This document shows positions 16,650-24,737 of a stretch of DNA of 48,408 nucleotides, piece by piece. The position numbers and the translations under genes are program-made. The DNA is taken from the NCBI GenBank assembly GCA_023388075.1, contig JAEWGX010000122.1, positions 1 to 48,408 of the forward strand, given 5' to 3'. Source of the DNA: Pseudomonadota bacterium (GTDB taxonomy: Bacteria; Pseudomonadota; Gammaproteobacteria; Burkholderiales; Burkholderiaceae_E). Every line of letters begins with the position of its first letter. Within the stretch, counting starts at the first letter, position 1. The notes beneath the pieces were generated by a model. That model had not been told where the DNA came from. It ran no database searches and worked only from the letters and a program-made list of their open reading frames with translations.

Positions 16650-17975
16650 ATGGAATACGCCATCCTTCCCCTCCTGATCGTCCTGAACGGTGTGTTCGCG
16701 ATGTCGGAGGTGGCGCTGCTCACGGCGCGCAAGGCCCGGCTGGAGAAGCTCGTTTCGGAGGGCGACCGCTCCGCGGTGGCCGCGCTCGCGCTGGGCGAGA
16801 ACCCGAACCGGTTCATGTCCACCATCCAGATCGGCATCACCTCGATCGGGATCCTGAACGGTATCGTCGGCGAGTCCGCATTCGCCGAGCCGATCGCCGT
16901 GTGGCTGCAGGAAGTCGGTGTCCCCCAGAACTGGGCCTCCGGGCTCGCCACCGCCCTGGTGGTCGTGGTGGTCACCTATGCCACCATCGTCGTCGGCGAG
17001 CTGGTGCCGAAGCGACTCGGCCAGATCAACCCCGAGTCGGTGGCACGCTTCGTCGCACGGCCGATGAGCTGGCTGGCGATGCTCTCGCGTCCGTTCGTGA
17101 AGCTCCTCTCCTCGTCCACCGACCTCGCCCTGCGGCTGCTCGGGGTGGACCCGGCCACCGTGCAGACGGTGACCGAGGAGGAGATCCACGCGATGCTTGC
17201 CGAAGGCTCGCATGCCGGTGTGATCGAGCAGAACGAGCACGCCATGGTGCGCAACGTCTTCCGGCTCGACGAGCGCCAGATCTCGTCGCTGATGGTGCCG
17301 CGCAGCGACGTCGTCTACCTCGACGTCGAGGAGTCCGTCGAGGACAACCTGGCCAAGGTCGCGGACACGGATCACTCGCGCTTCCCGGTGTGCCGGGGCG
17401 GCCTCGACGACGTGATCGGCTTCGTCCACACCAAGCAGCTGCTCGCCCAGTCCCTGCGCGGGCAGCCGATCGATTTCACGCAGAACCTGCAGGAGATTCT
17501 CTACGTCCCCGAGACGCTGACCGGCATGGAGCTGCTGGAAAACATTCGCAGCTCCAACACTCAGATCGCGCTGGTGCTCGACGAGTACGGCGAGGTGCAG
17601 GGCCTGATCACGCTGCAGGACCTGCTGGAAGCAATCACCGGCGAGTTCGCCTCGCCCGACGACGAGGACAGCTGGGCCCTGCAGCGCGACGACGGCTCCT
17701 GGCTGCTGGACGGCCTGATCCCGATTCCGGAGCTCAAGGATCGTCTCACCCTTCGCACCGTGCCCGACGAAGGCAAGGCGCGCTACCAGGCGCTGAGCGG
17801 CATGCTGATGCTGGTGCTCGGGCGCATGCCCCAGGTGGGCGACACCATCGTCTGGGAGAACTGGCGCCTGGAAGTGGTGGACATGGACGGCAAGCGCGTG
17901 GACAAGGTGCTTGCCACGCCGATCGCGAGCGTGACCGGGCCGGACACGGTGCCACAGGAAGAGGAAGCGGAGTAG
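16650..17975 (+). CDS. CNNM/CorC-family membrane transporter (DUF21-CBS-CorC_HlyC)
   Basis: A 441-residue inner-membrane protein. The N-terminal DUF21/CNNM domain (about residues 1-190) has several membrane spans and motifs such as NGVFAMSEVALLTARKARLE, STIQIGITSIGILNG and VGELVPKRLG. A CBS pair follows (starting near SLMVPRSDVVYLD, about 210, to 330, with LVLDEYGEVQGLITLQDLLE). The C-terminal CorC_HlyC domain holds WLLDGLIPIPELKD. Members are often annotated as haemolysins, but characterised CNNM/CorC proteins move or regulate Mg2+. The start has no good ribosome site and sits three bases after the upstream frame, suggesting coupled translation. Confidence 0.92.
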   Translation: MEYAILPLLIVLNGVFAMSEVALLTARKARLEKLVSEGDRSAVAALALGENPNRFMSTIQIGITSIGILNGIVGESAFAEPIAVWLQEVGVPQNWASGLATALVVVVVTYATIVVGELVPKRLGQINPESVARFVARPMSWLAMLSRPFVKLLSSSTDLALRLLGVDPATVQTVTEEEIHAMLAEGSHAGVIEQNEHAMVRNVFRLDERQISSLMVPRSDVVYLDVEESVEDNLAKVADTDHSRFPVCRGGLDDVIGFVHTKQLLAQSLRGQPIDFTQNLQEILYVPETLTGMELLENIRSSNTQIALVLDEYGEVQGLITLQDLLEAITGEFASPDDEDSWALQRDDGSWLLDGLIPIPELKDRLTLRTVPDEGKARYQALSGMLMLVLGRMPQVGDTIVWENWRLEVVDMDGKRVDKVLATPIASVTGPDTVPQEEEAE

Positions 17976-18000
17976 CGGGCCGGCTCTGGCCGTCTCGTCG

Positions 18001-19652
18001 CTATCGGCCGAGGTCGCGCAACGCATCCTCCAGCAGCTTGGTTCCGCTTTCGTCTTCAAGCGGCGCCTCCTGCGGCAATGTCACGCCTTGGGAAGCTCCT
18101 TCCTGCGGATGGCCGATCAGGCCCGGATAGGCGATGACCAGGGCAATCAGGAGGATCTGGATGAGGACGAACGGAATGGCCCCCCAGTAGATCTGGGCCG
18201 TCGTGACCCTGGCGACGCGGCTTCCGGTGAGGCGATCGGTATAGTCGTCGGGTGGGGCGACGCTGCGCAGATAGAAGAGCGCGAAGCCGAACGGCGGGTG
18301 CAGGAACGACGTCTGCATGTTGATCGCGAGAAGCACTCCGAACCAGACCAGGTCTATGCCCAGCTTGTCGGCGGCGGGAGCCAGCAACGGGATCACGATA
18401 AAGGCCAGTTCGAAGAAGTCCAGGAAGAAGGCAAGTCCGAAGATCAGCGTGTTCACGGCGATCAGGAAGCCCACCTGGCCGCCCGCGTCAGGAGTTCCTC
18501 GACCCACAGCGGCCCATCCACTGCCTGGAACGACAGGCTGAACACTGTGGAACCAAGCAGAATGAAGATCACGAAGCAGGACAACTTGAGCGTGACGTCC
18601 ATTGCCTGTCTCAGCAAGGGACCCGAAAGCCGCCGGCGGACGATCGCCATGACCAGCGCGCCGATCGCACCCATCGCGCCTCCCTCGGTCGGAGTCGCGA
18701 CGCCGATGAAGATCGTGCCCAGCACGAGAAAGATGAGCGCAAGCGGCGGAATGAGGACGAACGTCACCTGCTCGGCCATCCGAGAGAGAAGACGCAGGCG
18801 CAGGAACCGGTTCGCAAGGGCAAGCGCGAAGGCGACGCCTGCCCCCACGCACATCGTGACGACGATCAGCTCGTCGGTCGGTGTCTGCGCGGGACGCGTC
18901 CGAGCGTACGCCAGGGCGCATCCTGCCGAGATCGCCGTCAACGCCCCAAGCGAACGCAGGCCGGACGAGCCGTCGGCTTCGCAGATAGTGCGCGCCTCCT
19001 TCGGAAGCGCCGGAACCCAGCTCGGCTTCACGATGCTCACAACGAAGACGTAAGCGAGATACATGCCGGTAAGCACGAAACCCGGCAGGAACGCCCCCTT
19101 GTAGAGATCGCCCACGCTACGGCCGAGCTGGTCGGCAAGCACGATGAGAACGATGGATGGCGGAATGATCTGCGCGAGCGTTCCCGATGCCGCGATGGCG
19201 CCGGATGCGATGCGTCGATCGTAGCCGTGCCGGAGCATGATGGGCAGCGAGATCAGTCCCATCGAGATGACGCTTGCGGCCACCACGCCGGTAGTGGCGG
19301 CCAGCATTGCGCCTACGACGATGACCGCATAGCCCAGGCCTCCACGGATCGGTCCGAAGAGCTGCCCTATGGTATCCAGCAGGTCCTCTGCCATGCCGGA
19401 TCGCTCCAGTATCAGTCCCATGAAAGTGAAGAACGGGACTGCAAGCAGCGTTTCGTTCTGCATGATGCCGAAGACGCGCAGCGGAAGCGCCTGCAGCAAC
19501 GAGGGTGGCAGCAGCTCCAGCTCGATGCCGATGAAGGCGAAGAACAGGCCGCACGCGGCCAGCGAGAACGCGACGGGAATTCCAACGAGCAGAAAGACGA
19601 CCAGACCGGCGAACATGACCGGCGCCATGTTCTCGTGCAGGAACTCGATCAT
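18001..19652 (-). pseudogene. TRAP transporter large permease (DctM-type), frameshifted
   Basis: The 12-helix subunit of a TRAP transporter of the mannitol/chloroaromatic type. The 5' frame (18462-19652, 396 residues) begins MIEFLHENMAPVMFAGL and contains the family motif GVATPTEGGAMGA. It runs to WVEELLTRAARWAS and stops. The rest of the protein, from GGQVGFLIAVNTLIFGLAFF to a normal C-terminal region, is in another frame and ends at 18001. The break is near 18480-18495, where one to a few bases appear lost in the conserved LPGG loop. No slippery heptamer is visible, so programmed shifting is unlikely. It is either a real inactivating mutation or a sequencing error. Its ATG overlaps the small permease stop (ATGA). 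Confidence 0.85.
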
Positions 19653-20263
19653 GCCTGTGCTTTCCGGTTCTGCGAACGGATCGCGTCAGCGAGCTCCTCC
19701 TCCGAGCTCCTGCCACGAAGCCGGGCCGAGGGATCGGGCCCCTGCCCCATCAGGTACGCCACGCGCTTGATCAGCTCGGAAACGCCCTGCAGGCCAAGCA
19801 GCGAGAAGCCGGCGGGCACCAACGCGAAGGCCGGCCATCTGATCAGACCGCCGTCATTCGGAGACATCTCGCCCGTCAGATACGCGCGTACGACCAGCGG
19901 AATGACGAGCTTGACGAGGACGATCACGAAGGGGAACAGGAACGCGACGATACCGAAGATCTCGATCTTCACTTGCGTGCGCCGGCTGAACCGGCCCAGG
20001 AGTACGTCGATCCTCACGTGTTCCTGTCGCAACAGCGTGTATCCGGCCGCCAGCAGGAACATCGCGGCGAAGAGATACCACTGGATCTCCAACAGCGCGT
20101 TCGAGCTCATGTGGAAGGCCTTGCGGACGACCGCCGTGCCCCCGCTGATGAGCACGGCGACGAGCACCAGCCAGGCGATCGACCGACCTACGAGCTCGTT
20201 GAGACGATCGATCAGCCGTGATAAACCCAGCAGGACCGTCAACGACTCCCCCGGCTGCGGCAA
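19649..20263 (-). CDS. TRAP transporter small permease (DctQ-type)
   Basis: A 204-residue membrane protein with four hydrophobic spans: about residues 27-45, 60-80, 103-125 and 145-165. It has the DctQ features EIQWYLFAAMFLLAAGYTL and RQEHVRIDVL in the second helix and loop. It forms the membrane complex with the DctM subunit, whose start overlaps its stop. It lies 22 bases downstream of the binding-protein gene. The substrate class follows that of the binding protein. The C-terminal tail is charged and polar. Confidence 0.9.
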   Translation of the reverse strand: MPQPGESLTVLLGLSRLIDRLNELVGRSIAWLVLVAVLISGGTAVVRKAFHMSSNALLEIQWYLFAAMFLLAAGYTLLRQEHVRIDVLLGRFSRRTQVKIEIFGIVAFLFPFVIVLVKLVIPLVVRAYLTGEMSPNDGGLIRWPAFALVPAGFSLLGLQGVSELIKRVAYLMGQGPDPSARLRGRSSEEELADAIRSQNRKAQA

Positions 20264-20285
20264 CCCGCGAAAGCGAGAATCCAGG

Positions 20286-21368
20286 TCAGGACTTGCGCCG
20301 GCTGCTCAGCAGCACCTGCGCCGCAGCGCCGTCGTTGATCGATCCCCACAGAAGCTGGTCGTCCAAGTACGACTTCCATTGGCCATAGACCTTGCGGAAC
20401 AGCTCGTTCGAGGATTCGGCTTCGATCACTTCCCGAGTTGCGACTCTCATCGCGTCCATGACCGTCTTCGGCCAGAATCCGAGCTTGACGCCACTGGCCA
20501 CCAGGCGCTTCAACGCCGCGACGTTGTACGTGTCGTACTTCGCGAGCATTTCCACGGATGCCTGGACGCAGGCCGCCTCGAGAGCCGCCTTGTAGGAATC
20601 GGGCAATGAGTTCCAGGAGTCCAGGTTGGCAATGAAGCACAGCGAAGCACCCAGCTCCATGACTCCCGGGCCGTAGTAGAACTTGGTCACTTTGGACAGG
20701 CCCAGCTTCTCGTCGTCGTACGGGCCCACCCACTCGACCGCGTCGATCGTTCCCTTCTCGAGGGTCGGATAGATGTCCGAGGCTGGCAGCGCGATGGCCG
20801 TCGCGCCGAGCTTGGCATAGACCTTTCCGAGAAAGCCGGGGGTACGGATCCGCAGCCCCTTGAGGTCGTCGGGACTCTTGATCTCCTTGCGGAACCACCC
20901 GCCCATCTGGGCACCGGTGTTTCCGGCGGGAATCTGAATCACGTTGAACCGGCCATAGACCTCGCGCATCAGCTGTAGTCCGCCCCCATGCATCATCCAC
21001 GCGTTGTGCTGCCGGGGTGTCATACCGAACGGCACTCCCGTGTCGAATACGAGCGCCGGCTCCTTGCCCAGGTAGTAGAAGCCCGCGGTGTGCCCGCACT
21101 CCACCGTCTTGTCCTGGACCGCATCGAGTATGGACAGTGGCGGGACCAGCTCACCCGCCCCGAACGGGGTGATGGTGAACTTGCCTCCCGTCAGGCGCTT
21201 GACCGTGTCGGCAATGGCCTGAGCACCGCCAAAGACGGTATCGAGACTCTTCGGAAAGCTGCTGGGCATCCGCCAGCGGATGACGGGTTCCGACTGGGCC
21301 AAGGCAGGAGTCGCGATGCCGGCCAACGTGGCGGTGGCGGTACCGGAAATCCAGGAACGTCGATCCAT
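20286..21368 (-). CDS. TRAP transporter substrate-binding protein, mannitol/chloroaromatic type
   Basis: A 360-residue periplasmic binding protein with an N-terminal twin-arginine-like start (MDRRSWISGTATATLAGIA) and an Ala-x-Ala cleavage region ending LAQS. DctP-family segments include WRMPSSFPKSLDTVFGGAQ, VECGHTAGFYYLGKEPA, KGLRIRTPGFLGKVYAKLGA and GTIDAVEWVGPYDDEKLG. This pattern matches the COG4663 group, which binds mono-carboxylic, keto-acid or chloroaromatic ligands. The ATG at 21368 is chosen because GAGGTG lies five bases ahead; the GTG six bases upstream is part of that ribosome site. It is the first TRAP gene, downstream of the truncated aldolase gene. Confidence 0.92.
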   Translation of the reverse strand: MDRRSWISGTATATLAGIATPALAQSEPVIRWRMPSSFPKSLDTVFGGAQAIADTVKRLTGGKFTITPFGAGELVPPLSILDAVQDKTVECGHTAGFYYLGKEPALVFDTGVPFGMTPRQHNAWMMHGGGLQLMREVYGRFNVIQIPAGNTGAQMGGWFRKEIKSPDDLKGLRIRTPGFLGKVYAKLGATAIALPASDIYPTLEKGTIDAVEWVGPYDDEKLGLSKVTKFYYGPGVMELGASLCFIANLDSWNSLPDSYKAALEAACVQASVEMLAKYDTYNVAALKRLVASGVKLGFWPKTVMDAMRVATREVIEAESSNELFRKVYGQWKSYLDDQLLWGSINDGAAAQVLLSSRRKS

Positions 21369-21410
21369 GATCACCTCACAGTGTCGAATTGCAAAGCTTC
21401 GAGTCGGTCC

Positions 21411-21487
21411 CCATGGAGTGGCTTTCCATGGCGTGGCGCACCGGCCGAATCGGTCCCGGGGACCCGGGAGCCGTCCCGGGGTACCCG
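21411..21487. promoter_or_regulatory. palindromes ahead of the TRAP genes
   Basis: The 141 bases between the aldolase gene and the binding-protein gene hold CCATGGA/TCCATGG with a 7-base gap (21411-21431). They also hold GGTCCCGGGGACC, perfect around one central base (21452-21464), and a second related copy GTCCCGGGGTACCCG at 21473-21487. The two related copies are 20 bases apart, as expected for paired operator sites on one DNA face. The regulator is unknown. Part could also act as a terminator. Confidence 0.4.
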
Positions 21488-21509
21488 AACTGGAACAGGT
21501 AGATGAGAC

Positions 21510-22085
21510 CTAGATGGAGGTCAGGCCAAAATGCCGAAGCGCCCGTCGGCCGAACATGGCGAAGCTCGCACGCACGACGTCCGGCGTCAGCAGGAAGTCG
21601 TGAGACTCCTTGGCGCGTTCAGGATCGAGCTCCCGCACGGGGCCGAGCGACTCCGCGAAGAGCTGGCTTCTCGCCGCTCGCTCGATCAGCATGGACAGGT
21701 AGGCTGTCTCTTCGATCGACGAAGTGGCTACGAGGAAGCCATGGTGAGCGAGCAGGATGGTGCGCTTCGTGCCGAGCGCTGCCGAAATGATCTCGCCTTC
21801 ATCGTCGGAGATCGGCAAGCCTGGCCACTCGGGCAGGAAGGCGCAGTCGTCGGCGAACGGCGTCGCATCCATATGGGCTACCCGCAACGGACGACCCGTC
21901 ATCGACAGTGCCGAAACATAGGGCGGATGGGTGTGCACCACGCAGTTGACGTCGGGGCGCCGTCGATAGACCCAGAAATGGAAACGCACGGCGGGGTTCG
22001 GCATGCCCTTGCCTTCCAGCACCTTCATCGACTCGTCGATCCGGATGATCGATCGGCTGTCGATCTCGTCGAATCCGACTGCCAT
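21510..22085 (-). CDS. class II aldolase/adducin family protein, 5'-truncated
   Basis: The 191-residue frame holds the zinc site of class II aldolases, His-x-His in VVHTHPPYVSAL and a third His in LLAHHGFLV, with the substrate loop ATPFADDCAFLPEWPG. Family members are about 250-270 residues. The missing part is the N-terminus with its glycine-rich NHxS-type start. The frame stays open upstream for 19 more codons (including GNASSSQLTTP, which fits the family) before a stop, but no start codon or ribosome site is there and lpdA ends 117 bases away. The true 5' end is therefore deleted and the product is probably inactive. Related enzymes cleave sugar phosphates or decarboxylate hydroxy-acids. 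Confidence 0.8.
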   Translation of the reverse strand: MAVGFDEIDSRSIIRIDESMKVLEGKGMPNPAVRFHFWVYRRRPDVNCVVHTHPPYVSALSMTGRPLRVAHMDATPFADDCAFLPEWPGLPISDDEGEIISAALGTKRTILLAHHGFLVATSSIEETAYLSMLIERAARSQLFAESLGPVRELDPERAKESHDFLLTPDVVRASFAMFGRRALRHFGLTSI

Positions 22086-22202
22086 CGGAGTCGTCAGCTG
22101 GCTTGATGAAGCATTACCTGCGAGGCCTCGAGCCGGATACGTCGATCCTGGTCATCATCTCCTGAGCGCACCGCGAGGACATCGTTCCCGTCACTCTCCC
22201 CG

Positions 22203-24068
22203 TCAGCGCTTGCGCTGCGGAGGCAGGTCGGTACAGACCCCCTCGTAGACCTCCGCGGCCATCCCGATCGTCTCGCCAAGCGTGGGATGCGGGTGAATGG
22301 TGCGGCCGATGTCCGAGGCGTCCGCACCCATCTCGATCGCGAGCGCGAGCTCGCCGATCATGTCTCCCGCATGCATGCCGACGATCGCCCCGCCGACGAT
22401 CCGGTGGGTCTTCTCGTCGAAGAGCAGCTTGGTGAAACCCTCGTCGCGGCCATTGGCGACCGCGCGGCCCGACGCGGACCAGGGAAATACCGCCTTGCCG
22501 AGGGCGACGCCGTTCGCCTTCGCTTCGTCCTCGGTGAGGCCGACCCAGGCCACCTCCGGATCGGTGTAGGCGACCGAGGGGATCACGCGGGCGTCGAAAT
22601 GGCTCTTCTGCCCAGCCGCCGCCTCGGCCGCGACATGCGCCTCGTGCACCGCCTTGTGCGCCAGCATCGGCGCGCCGACGATGTCGCCGATGGCGAAGAT
22701 GTGCGGCACGTTGGTGCGCATCTGTGAATCCACCGGGATGAAGCCCCTGTCGGTCACGGCGACGCCGGCCTGGTCGGCGCCGATCCGCGCACCGTTGGGG
22801 GTGCGGCCGACGGCGCAGAGCACCAGGTCGTAGAGTTGCGGATCGGCAGGCGCCTGCTCGCCTTCGAAGCCGACCGAGATTCCCTTCTTCGTCGCTTCCG
22901 CCTTGACCGTCTTGCTCTTCAGCATGACCGAGGCGAAGCGCTTGGCGTTGAAGCGCTGCCAGACGCGGACCAGATCGCGGTCGGCCCCGGTCATCAGGCC
23001 GTCCAGCATCTCCACGACGTCGACCTTGGCGCCGAGCGATGAATACACCGTGGCCATCTCCAGGCCGATGATCCCGCCGCCGATCACCAGCATCCGCTTG
23101 GGCCGCTCACGCAGCAGCAGCGCACCGGTGGAATCGACGATGCGCGGATCGTCGGGCAGGAACGGCAGGCGCACCGCCTGGCTGCCGGCCGCGATGATGG
23201 CGCGATCGAAGCGCACCACCTTGCGCTCCCCCGTCGTCTCCCGGCCCTCGCCGGTGGTGAGCGAAACCTCCACGTGATGAGGCCCGGTGAAGCGACCCTC
23301 TCCGCGCACGACCTGCACCTTGCGCGCCTTGGCCATGCCCGCGAGTCCGCCGGTCATGCGGCCGACCACCTTGTCCTTCCAGGCGCGCAGCTTGTCCAGG
23401 TCCAGGCGCGGCTCGCCGAAGTCGATCCCGTGCTCGGCAAGCGACCTCGCCTCGTCCATCACGGCAGCGGCATGCAGGAGCGCCTTGGATGGAATGCAGC
23501 CCACGTTGAGGCAGACGCCGCCCAGGGTGGCGTAGCGTTCCACCAGCACCGTCCTCAAGCCGAGATCCGCGGCGCGGAACGCGGCCGAGTAGCCGCCGGG
23601 TCCCGCGCCCAGTACCAGGACGTCGCATTCGATGTCGGCGGCTCCGGCATCGGCCCGCGCGCCCGCGCCCGGTGCGGACGCGGCAGGGGCGGCCTGCGGG
23701 GCCGGCGCGGCACGGGCGGGCTCCGGCGCCGCCTTCGCGGCTTCAGGCGCCGATGGCTTGGACTCGGACGTCGAGGGTGCCGGTTCGGGCGTCGACGGCG
23801 CGGGACCCGGCGATGGCGCGGACGCCGCGGCGGAGGTCTCCATCAGGGCGATCACGGAGCCTTGCGAAACCTTGTCGCCGACCTTCACCTTGAGCTCGCT
23901 GATCCGCCCGGCCGACGGGCTCGGGATCTCCATGGACGCCTTGTCCGACTCCACGGTGATCAGGCTCTGCTCCACGGCGACCTCGTCGCCCGCCTTGACC
24001 AGCACCTCGATCACTTCCACTTCCTGGAAGTCGCCGATGTCCGGTACCTTCACTTCGCTTGCTGCCAT
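22203..24068 (-). CDS. lpdA: dihydrolipoyl dehydrogenase with N-terminal lipoyl domain (PDH E3)
   Basis: A 621-residue E3 component of pyruvate dehydrogenase. An N-terminal lipoyl domain (about 1-80) carries the modified lysine in ESDKASMEIPS. An Ala/Pro/Ser-rich linker follows (about 85-145). The flavoprotein part then has GAGPGGYSAAFRAADLG, the redox disulfide in GGVCLNVGCIPSK and the NAD site VIGGGIIGLEMATVYSSLG. It ends with the dimer-interface HPHPTLGETIGMA. A lipoyl-E3 fusion is typical of betaproteobacterial PDH operons. It is the last operon gene. The TRAP/aldolase cassette begins 117 bases beyond its stop. Confidence 0.96.
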   Translation of the reverse strand: MAASEVKVPDIGDFQEVEVIEVLVKAGDEVAVEQSLITVESDKASMEIPSPSAGRISELKVKVGDKVSQGSVIALMETSAAASAPSPGPAPSTPEPAPSTSESKPSAPEAAKAAPEPARAAPAPQAAPAASAPGAGARADAGAADIECDVLVLGAGPGGYSAAFRAADLGLRTVLVERYATLGGVCLNVGCIPSKALLHAAAVMDEARSLAEHGIDFGEPRLDLDKLRAWKDKVVGRMTGGLAGMAKARKVQVVRGEGRFTGPHHVEVSLTTGEGRETTGERKVVRFDRAIIAAGSQAVRLPFLPDDPRIVDSTGALLLRERPKRMLVIGGGIIGLEMATVYSSLGAKVDVVEMLDGLMTGADRDLVRVWQRFNAKRFASVMLKSKTVKAEATKKGISVGFEGEQAPADPQLYDLVLCAVGRTPNGARIGADQAGVAVTDRGFIPVDSQMRTNVPHIFAIGDIVGAPMLAHKAVHEAHVAAEAAAGQKSHFDARVIPSVAYTDPEVAWVGLTEDEAKANGVALGKAVFPWSASGRAVANGRDEGFTKLLFDEKTHRIVGGAIVGMHAGDMIGELALAIEMGADASDIGRTIHPHPTLGETIGMAAEVYEGVCTDLPPQRKR

Positions 24069-24121
24069 CTCTCGTCCTCGCCGCCTCTGGAACCCGTGAG
24101 CTGTCTTCAGGACCCGTGGTC

Positions 24122-24685
24122 TCAGCGGGCGGTCATTGTGTGGACCCGGATCGGTCCCCCCGAGCTCTTGTCGAACTCGATGCCGGCGCGAACGCCGGTC
24201 GTGGCGATCGCCTTGGCCGACTTCTGCGCCCCGTACGCCGTGAACATGGCGCCCAGCGCGAAGCTGCGACCGGAGCCGATCGCCCAGAAGCGCTCGAAGC
24301 TGAATACTTCCCGATACGAATAGACCCCGAAGATGCCCGATGGATTGGCGATCAAGGCGGTGATCTGCGACGACTCGTAGGGATCGTCCTCTTCCTCCTT
24401 CGGATTCAGGAAGAACTTCTCCTTCAGGACCGCGTGCGCGCGCAGGAACGTCTCGAAGACCTCGTGCCGCGAGTTGAGCCGCGGCTTGTCCATCGACATC
24501 AGCACGCGCCGCATCACCTCGAAGTGCGCGGTGCTTCCCGCCATGCCGATGTACGAGTTGCCGACCTTGATGATCTTCTCGTTGGCCTCGTAGCTTCCGG
24601 GCAGCCGGGTCTCGCCGAAGGTCACGAGCGCGTCCGACGCGATCGCGATCGACCGCCCCTTGCGAACCACCACGACGGTCGTCAT
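24122..24685 (-). CDS. HslV/proteasome-like peptidase, betaproteobacterial proteasome homologue type
   Basis: A 187-residue Ntn-hydrolase of the proteasome beta/HslV fold. After Met removal the N-terminus is Thr-Thr (TTVVVVRKGRSIAIASD), as in HslV. Asp18 and Lys37 occupy the places of the catalytic Asp17 and Lys33, and FWAIGSGRSFALGA supplies the serine loop. The sequence differs from HslV in the middle, with an acidic KEEEDDPYESS segment, and no HslU ATPase gene is nearby. This fits the group described as betaproteobacterial proteasome homologue (BPH). It lies inside the PDH operon, 53 bases after lpdA's start region and 52 bases downstream of aceF. Substrates and any partner ATPase are unknown. 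Confidence 0.82.
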   Translation of the reverse strand: MTTVVVVRKGRSIAIASDALVTFGETRLPGSYEANEKIIKVGNSYIGMAGSTAHFEVMRRVLMSMDKPRLNSRHEVFETFLRAHAVLKEKFFLNPKEEEDDPYESSQITALIANPSGIFGVYSYREVFSFERFWAIGSGRSFALGAMFTAYGAQKSAKAIATTGVRAGIEFDKSSGGPIRVHTMTAR

Positions 24686-24737
24686 CGGCGTCCGGTCGGG
24701 ACGGCAGGCCGGCAGGCGGCTGGCTCGGGCGCCGCCA

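Noticed and set aside
18470..18500. Programmed ribosomal frameshift in the TRAP permease gene
   Set aside because: No slippery heptamer, no stimulatory structure and no tradition of recoding in this family; mutation or sequence error is simpler.
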